8,732 nucleotides of DNA from Loki-b32 sp964493385. Lineage in GTDB: Archaea > Asgardarchaeota > Lokiarchaeia > Sigyniarchaeales > SOKP01. The notes under the pieces are model-generated. The model saw only the letters and a list, made by a program, of their open reading frames with translations, ran no database searches and was not told where the DNA came from. Positions within the stretch are counted from its first letter, which is position 1, and every line of letters begins with the position of its first letter. The DNA lies in contig CAZBNW010000104.1 in the NCBI GenBank assembly GCA_964493385.1, positions 1 to 8,732 on the forward strand. Reading direction: 5' to 3'. This document shows positions 4,855 to 8,732 of the stretch, piece by piece. Made by a program: the position numbers and the translations under genes.

Positions 4855-5973
4855 ATGGAGGATAATAAGAACACTAAGTTTGTAGATCGAACTTTGAAGA
4901 AAGTTGATCCAAAGATGGCAAAAATTTTCATGCCTTGGATTTTGAAACATCCAAAAAGTATGTATACAATGTGGCGGTTAGCGAAGTCATACAGAAAATC
5001 ACGTAATAGAAGAGGAGAAGAATTTCTCAAAGGTCTAAAAGTACCTCCATTCTTGATATTGAGTATTACATCAAGCTGTAATCTTAAATGTGCTGGTTGT
5101 TATGCTGCTGCAACAGGTACATTGTGTAACCAAAAAACTACTAAAAATCTAGATTTAGAACAGTGGATACAAATTATTCAAGAAGCAATGGAATTAGGTG
5201 TATTTGCTTTTATAATAGCGGGTGGAGAACCTTTCTTAATGCCAGATTTATTAAAAATAAGTGAGAAATTCAAAGATAGGCTATTTTTAATATTTACAAA
5301 TGGAACGATCTTGAAAAGTAAAGATATTGAAAAGTTAAAACGATTAAGAAACACTATAATAATAGTAAGTATTGAAGGAGATCAAAATCTGACTGACAAT
5401 CGTAGAGGAATAGGTGTTTATGAAAAAGTAATTACCACGATAAACGAATTAGATAGCAAGGGAGTTATAAGTGGTATTTCAGCAACTATAACCCGAAATA
5501 ATATTAAATTTTGGATGGATTCAAAAAATATTGATGATTTGATATCTAAAGGAGTTCGTCTAGCTTTCCTTCTTGAATATATTCCAGTAGATAATGATAC
5601 TGAACTAATGCTCACTAATGAGGAAAGTATCGCATTTAGAGAAACAGTTTTAAATTTTCGTGAAACAAAACAAATATTTCTTATCCATTCTCCTGGAGAT
5701 GAGGAATATATGGGTGGATGTGTATCAGCAGGTAGGGGATTTGCTCATATCACCCCTTCAGGAGATTTAACACCATGTCCGGTTTCTAACATTGCAACTC
5801 ACAACTTAAGTAAATCAACATTAAGAGAAGGATTAAATAATCAATTATTTAAGGTTATTAGAGAAAATGAGCATCTTTTAGAGACTAATGGGTCTCCATG
5901 TGCTTTATTCTCCCATACTGAAGAAGTAAATGCTATTGTCAAAAAAGTAAAAGCATATAGAACGAGTGTTTAA
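4855..5973 (+). CDS. radical SAM protein with C-terminal SPASM-like cysteines
   Basis: A 372-residue protein. Cys75, Cys79 and Cys82 (SCNLKCAGCYAA) form the CX3CX2C motif that binds the 4Fe-4S cluster cleaving S-adenosylmethionine. GGEP (123-126) is the SAM-contact motif, and FTNGT (147-151) and SIEGD (172-176) are the usual barrel strands. Residues 1-60 form a basic, helical N-terminal extension (WILKHPKSMYTMWRLAKSYRKSR). Near the end, Cys289 (GGCVSAGRG), Cys308 (GDLTPCPVS) and Cys349 (GSPCALF) follow the layout of a short SPASM/twitch region holding an auxiliary Fe-S cluster, as in peptide- and heme-modifying radical SAM enzymes; the FAHITPSGDLTPCP segment is typical. The substrate is unknown, and no small precursor peptide or cofactor gene lies beside it. 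An oxygen-sensitive cluster fits an anaerobic host. Start: first ATG, with TATA box and weak AAAAGGA upstream. It converges on the PhzF gene across 35 bp. Confidence 0.9.
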   Translation: MEDNKNTKFVDRTLKKVDPKMAKIFMPWILKHPKSMYTMWRLAKSYRKSRNRRGEEFLKGLKVPPFLILSITSSCNLKCAGCYAAATGTLCNQKTTKNLDLEQWIQIIQEAMELGVFAFIIAGGEPFLMPDLLKISEKFKDRLFLIFTNGTILKSKDIEKLKRLRNTIIIVSIEGDQNLTDNRRGIGVYEKVITTINELDSKGVISGISATITRNNIKFWMDSKNIDDLISKGVRLAFLLEYIPVDNDTELMLTNEESIAFRETVLNFRETKQIFLIHSPGDEEYMGGCVSAGRGFAHITPSGDLTPCPVSNIATHNLSKSTLREGLNNQLFKVIRENEHLLETNGSPCALFSHTEEVNAIVKKVKAYRTSV

Positions 5974-5996
5974 AAAATATTAAATATTAAAAAAAA
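5972..5996 (-). terminator. T-run terminator for the PhzF-family gene
   Basis: On the minus strand, the 35-bp gap after the PhzF stop contains a run of eight T (5996-5989) followed by AT-rich sequence and a run of six T (5977-5972). T-runs terminate archaeal transcription. The plus strand here is A-rich, so it offers no comparable signal to the convergent radical SAM gene. Confidence 0.4.
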
Positions 5997-6008
5997 TATC
6001 ACAAGCAT

Positions 6009-6887
6009 TTATGTTAATTCTCCTTTCGCAACAATGAAAGCTTTTCCTCCTACCGATACACTAATATTTCCTTCATCACTTTCTTCCGCTCTCAAGTAAA
6101 GTAATGAAGGGCGTCCAATTTCATAACCCTGCTCAACCTTAATATCTATGCGATTTTTGATAAAATATTTATGTTTCACCAAATATGCTGAAAGACACCC
6201 ATTTCCAGAACCTGTTGCTGGGTCTTCTGGTACTCCATGATAATGAGCGAAGACACGCACACTCAAATCATTTCCTTTATTACGTGTTTCTGGACAAAAG
6301 ATCAATATCGATTTTGCTTCAGTATTTTCCATTAGATCAAGAGATTTCTCTACATCCACTTTAGCTCGTTTTAAAGCATCTAAATTTTTTAATGGAACAA
6401 TAATAAAGGGTGCTCCTGTAGATACTTCTTGAATTGGAAATCTATCATCTATATCGCTCTCCTTTAGATTTAATGTTTGTGAGATTAGCCCTGTATCAAA
6501 AAATCTAGTGAATGTTGGTGGATTTTGCTCCATCCATATTAGATCAACTTTTCCTGACTTATATTTAAACAGAATTGGGATTGCACCTATTTTAAGATTG
6601 AGAAGAATTGTTTTAACATTTCCTTTAATTAATTCTTGTTGAATCACAAGAGCAGTTCCTATTGTCGGATGTCCTGCAAATGGTAATTCCACTTCGGGAG
6701 TAAAAATACGAACATCATAATTTTCTTTCGAAGTAATAAAGGTTGTCTCAGAATAGTTCATTTCTTTTGCTATTTTTTGCATTTCGACTTCGAAGAGCAC
6801 ATTTTCGCAAATGAATACAGCGAGTTGATTCCCTTCGAGTTTTCTTTCAGCAAACACATCTACTATATAAAAATTACATTTTGGCAT
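6009..6887 (-). CDS. PhzF-family isomerase/epimerase
   Basis: A 292-residue protein, the normal length for the PhzF/DapF-like double-domain fold. Visible motifs: VDVFAERKLEGNQLAVF (9-25), the catalytic region MNYSETTFI with the probable acid-base Glu47, FTPEVELPFAGHPTIGTA (62-79), the second half-barrel motif EDPATGSGNGCLSAYL (221-236) and VEQGYEIGRPS (251-261). Characterised members include PhzF of phenazine synthesis, which isomerises dihydrohydroxyanthranilate, but most archaeal members act on unknown small metabolites, and no phenazine genes are here. The start is well supported: GAGGAGGTT (6902-6894) lies eight bases before the ATG, the only strong Shine-Dalgarno sequence in the window. 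It is on the same strand as the DUF1848 gene but 135 bp away with its own TATA candidates, so an operon is unlikely. Family secure, substrate unknown. Confidence 0.93.
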   Translation of the reverse strand: MPKCNFYIVDVFAERKLEGNQLAVFICENVLFEVEMQKIAKEMNYSETTFITSKENYDVRIFTPEVELPFAGHPTIGTALVIQQELIKGNVKTILLNLKIGAIPILFKYKSGKVDLIWMEQNPPTFTRFFDTGLISQTLNLKESDIDDRFPIQEVSTGAPFIIVPLKNLDALKRAKVDVEKSLDLMENTEAKSILIFCPETRNKGNDLSVRVFAHYHGVPEDPATGSGNGCLSAYLVKHKYFIKNRIDIKVEQGYEIGRPSLLYLRAEESDEGNISVSVGGKAFIVAKGELT

Positions 6888-6893
6888 AAATTT

Positions 6894-6902
6894 AACCTCC
6901 TC
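6894..6902 (-). promoter_or_regulatory. strong Shine-Dalgarno sequence of the PhzF-family gene
   Basis: The minus strand reads GAGGAGGTT, eight bases before the ATG at 6887. It fixes the start codon and implies a leadered mRNA, unlike the other genes here. Confidence 0.75.
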
Positions 6903-6934
6903 ATTGATTAAAGTCTAAAAACTAATATTATTAT

Positions 6935-6962
6935 GATATAAGATATGAATTCTTTTATATTT
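6935..6962 (-). promoter_or_regulatory. TATA-like boxes of the PhzF-family gene
   Basis: Two candidates occur on the minus strand: ATCTTATATC (6944-6935) and AAATATAAAA (6962-6953). They predict leaders of about 26 or 44 bases, and both would include the Shine-Dalgarno sequence at 6902-6894. The sequence alone does not decide between them. Confidence 0.35.
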
Positions 6963-7022
6963 ACATTTATTTTGGTTTTTCTTTAATATTCAATATATTA
7001 GATTTTATAAAAATTTATAATT

Positions 7023-7889
7023 CTATTTTTTAGCAGGTGAAGCATAACAATAATCACAATTATTTTTACATCGAAAAATCCCTGTATATGCTCCAATATC
7101 TTTCGATTTAAAACATCCACAATCTTTTCGTTGCCCAGTATCCCGTAATTTAGGGATTGGTTCACCTACTATTTTTTCAATTTTATAGGCATCAATACAA
7201 TGTGCTTGTTCGATACCATCTATTTTAAGTAAGTCTGGTTGGCAACATGCTTTCATTTTAATATTATTTTTCGAACAAATCTCGATCAATTTTGCGAGGA
7301 TTTCTTTTTTTTTTCTTATAGGTGGATCAATTGGCATGTAGCCTCGAGCATTCATTCTAATTTTTACTTTAGGATAAATTGTAGCAAATGAAAATATCAT
7401 TTCCTTTAACCCTAGAATTGAAACATTCTCTATAATATATTCAAACTTATCTAAATTACTTTTCATCTTATTAGAATTATGTTTTTTATACAGTATTATT
7501 GGATCAAACCTGAAATTAATTGACAATAAACCAAATTCTTTTATAAGCCAATCCAGTTGCTTAAACCTATCTTCTAAAGAGATTGTTATATTTTTTTCTA
7601 ATTCAGATGGGGAATTAATTGTAAATTGAAAACAATGACCTTTATATAATTTGAAAAAATCTTTTTTCTGTTTATAAACTTCTATCCATTTGGCAAAATT
7701 TTTGGACCACCAAACCCAACATTTAACATCCTCAGGTTTTAAGGAAACACGAGATATTTGTTTTCGATTAAAAGGATTCACTACATCAACGTATCCTAAT
7801 TGAATTTTTTCAATTATCCACTTCATTAAAAAAGCTGGTATATCAGTCCTCCGACTACAAGAAATTATGGGAGATTTTGTTAAATTCAT
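7023..7889 (-). CDS. DUF1848 family protein with C-terminal radical-SAM-like Fe-S motif
   Basis: A 288-residue protein. The N-terminal SCSRRTDIPAF (10-20) and the segment VDVVNPFNRKQISRVSLKPEDV (34-55) with VWWSKNF (59-65) are characteristic of DUF1848, and RFDPII (127-132) is a conserved barrel-like strand. The C-terminus holds a cysteine cluster: RDTGQRKDCGCFKSKDIGAY (249-268, Cys257 and Cys259), then Cys274, Cys278 and Cys281 in CKNNCDYCYA. The last three form a CX3CX2C motif identical in spacing to that of radical SAM enzymes, but at the end of the protein instead of the start. As I recall, the family description notes this resemblance; the activity is unknown. Further cysteines occur at 205, 215, 216 and 231. 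No membrane segment is seen. The start is the first ATG, with a TATA-like box at 7918-7926 giving a very short leader. It is divergent from mtnA across 82 bp. Confidence 0.88.
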   Translation of the reverse strand: MNLTKSPIISCSRRTDIPAFLMKWIIEKIQLGYVDVVNPFNRKQISRVSLKPEDVKCWVWWSKNFAKWIEVYKQKKDFFKLYKGHCFQFTINSPSELEKNITISLEDRFKQLDWLIKEFGLLSINFRFDPIILYKKHNSNKMKSNLDKFEYIIENVSILGLKEMIFSFATIYPKVKIRMNARGYMPIDPPIRKKKEILAKLIEICSKNNIKMKACCQPDLLKIDGIEQAHCIDAYKIEKIVGEPIPKLRDTGQRKDCGCFKSKDIGAYTGIFRCKNNCDYCYASPAKK

Positions 7890-7917
7890 ACCATCTCAAA
7901 TTACTATAAAATAAGTT

Positions 7918-7926
7918 ATTATTTAA
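7918..7926 (-). promoter_or_regulatory. TATA-like box of the DUF1848 gene
   Basis: The minus strand reads TTAAATAAT, centred about 33 bases from the start codon, predicting transcription from near 7896. An ATTTTATAG string (7904-7912) is closer but would place the start inside the gene. Confidence 0.35.
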
Positions 7927-7958
7927 TTTCAAATCTAATTTTTTTAAAAGTTTGAAAT
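7926..7958. repeat. 8-bp inverted repeat across the divergent DUF1848/mtnA promoter
   Basis: ATTTCAAA (7926-7933) and TTTGAAAT (7951-7958) are exact reverse complements 17 bases apart. They bracket the mtnA TATA box at 7941-7949, and the left arm abuts the DUF1848 TATA box. It could bind a dimeric regulator acting on both genes. The same 8-mer also occurs at 622-629, 1365-1372, 4507-4514 and within the CDF gene, so chance in AT-rich DNA is a fair alternative. Confidence 0.3.
7941..7949 (+). promoter_or_regulatory. TATA-like box of mtnA
   Basis: TTTTTAAAA is centred about 27 bases before the ATG at 7972, the spacing expected for a leaderless archaeal mRNA. No ribosome binding site precedes the ATG, which agrees. 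Confidence 0.45.
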
Positions 7959-7971
7959 ATTCTAATTATTT

Positions 7972-8732
7972 ATGATTCCTTCTATTGAATGGGTTGATAA
8001 TAAAGTAAAGATGATTGATCAAACGCAACTTCCACACAAACTCGAATTCCTTGAGTTTGACAATTTTAGGGATGTGGCAACAGCAATAAAAGTAATGAAC
8101 ATTCGCGGTGCTCCTGCAATCGGTGTTGCAGCCGCGATGGGAATGGCTTTAGCCACAATTGAATATAAAGATCTTCCAAAATCGGCATTTCTTAAAAAAA
8201 TGGAAGAGGCAGCTGAGGTTATTAGGAATACAAGACCAACTGCTTCAAATCTCTTTTGGGCTATCGATAGAATATGGAAAATAGTTAGTTCTTATCCAGA
8301 TAATCCATCAAATATTTCTGAACTTGTCATTGAAGAAGCTAAATTAATGGCTCAAGAAGATTTCAATGTTAACAAAAATATTGGCAAACATGGTGCAACC
8401 TTATTAGAGGATGGAGATGTTGTATTAACACATTGCAATGCTGGTTCCCTTGCAACAGTTCAATATGGAACTGCCCTAGCACCTGTAAGAGCAGCAATAG
8501 AACAAGGTAAAAAAATTAGTGTAATCGCTGATGAAACTAGACCCAGATTACAGGGAGCTCGATTAACAGCTTATGAATTGCAGTATGACAAAATTCCAGT
8601 AAAAGTAATTTCAGATACATCTTCTGGATTATTAATGAGGCTTGGTAAAATAAATAAAGTAGTTGTTGGAACAGACCGAGTTACTTCTGATGCTGTCTTT
8701 AATAAGATTGGTACTTATTTGGTAGCTCTAGC
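7972..8732 (+). CDS. mtnA: S-methyl-5-thioribose-1-phosphate isomerase (eIF2B-alpha-like), 3' end outside window
   Basis: 253 complete codons from ATG to the window edge; family members run to about 340-370 residues, so roughly the last 100 are missing. The enzyme converts methylthioribose-1-phosphate to methylthioribulose-1-phosphate in methionine salvage, or related 5-deoxyribose phosphates in archaeal nucleoside recycling. Motifs: NIRGAPAIGVAAAMGMALA (43-61), RPTASNLFWAIDR (88-100), VLTHCNAGSLATVQYGTAL (151-169) with catalytic Cys155, DETRPRLQGARLTAYEL (187-203), and VVGTDRV...NKIGTY (231-249) with Asp235 in the position of the catalytic acid. These separate it from regulatory aIF2B subunits and ribose-1,5-bisphosphate isomerases, which share the fold but lack this exact set. 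The loop between DRV and NKIGTY is about one residue shorter than in the bacterial enzymes I recall, and SDTSSGLLM replaces their usual DNMAG-type segment. Start: leaderless ATG after a TATA box at 7941-7949. Confidence 0.92.
   Translation, partial: MIPSIEWVDNKVKMIDQTQLPHKLEFLEFDNFRDVATAIKVMNIRGAPAIGVAAAMGMALATIEYKDLPKSAFLKKMEEAAEVIRNTRPTASNLFWAIDRIWKIVSSYPDNPSNISELVIEEAKLMAQEDFNVNKNIGKHGATLLEDGDVVLTHCNAGSLATVQYGTALAPVRAAIEQGKKISVIADETRPRLQGARLTAYELQYDKIPVKVISDTSSGLLMRLGKINKVVVGTDRVTSDAVFNKIGTYLVAL

Noticed and set aside
4836..5030. Minus-strand open frame of 64 codons at the start of the radical SAM gene
   Set aside because: Its composition mirrors the antisense of the basic N-terminal region of the radical SAM protein, and it has no family resemblance.
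5418..5615. Minus-strand open frame of 65 codons inside the radical SAM gene
   Set aside because: Antisense to a clearly coding region, with no recognisable motif or promoter.
1..8732. CRISPR array, insertion sequence or defence island
   Set aside because: No regularly spaced direct repeats, transposase motifs or nuclease/toxin genes were seen. The proteins are metabolic, transport or cytoskeletal/trafficking-like.

Overview
The window looks like part of an Asgard archaeal genome, probably of the Lokiarchaeia type. The base composition is strongly AT-rich. Promoters carry archaeal TATA-like boxes (TTTATATA type), often only 25-45 bases from the start codon, which implies leaderless or short-leader mRNAs. 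A gene near the left end (455-1300, minus) encodes a longin/roadblock-like fold, and such genes are abundant in Asgard archaea. A small protein at 1574-1777 carries an isolated TFIIB-type zinc ribbon. This assignment is inference; no ribosomal or marker gene is present to settle it.

Layout from left to right. Positions 1-44 may be the first codons of a minus-strand gene running off the window. Positions 45-454 hold no protein gene, but 239-356 form a locally GC-rich island with an 11-bp closing stem around three hairpins, the best candidate for an undescribed structured RNA. Next come the longin-like protein (minus), a divergent promoter region with a 15-bp inverted repeat, the zinc-ribbon protein (plus) and a malate/L-lactate/sulfolactate-type dehydrogenase (plus). 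That dehydrogenase converges, with only 13 bp between, on a large cation diffusion facilitator (minus) carrying three tandem cytoplasmic domains. A 358-bp gap follows, then a radical SAM enzyme with three C-terminal cysteines (plus), converging on a PhzF-family isomerase (minus), then a DUF1848 protein (minus) with a C-terminal radical-SAM-like cysteine motif. Finally a divergent, right-truncated methylthioribose-1-phosphate isomerase (mtnA, plus) leaves the window.

The genes alternate in strand and most appear to have their own promoter, so I see no clear operon. Functionally they are a mixture: metal export, redox metabolism of 2-hydroxy acids, two Fe-S proteins suggesting an anaerobic cell, and methionine salvage or nucleotide recycling. 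Nothing forces the proteins into one pathway. The more original content is the RNA-like island at 239-356, the three-domain CDF transporter with altered transport-site residues, and the promoter inverted repeats.
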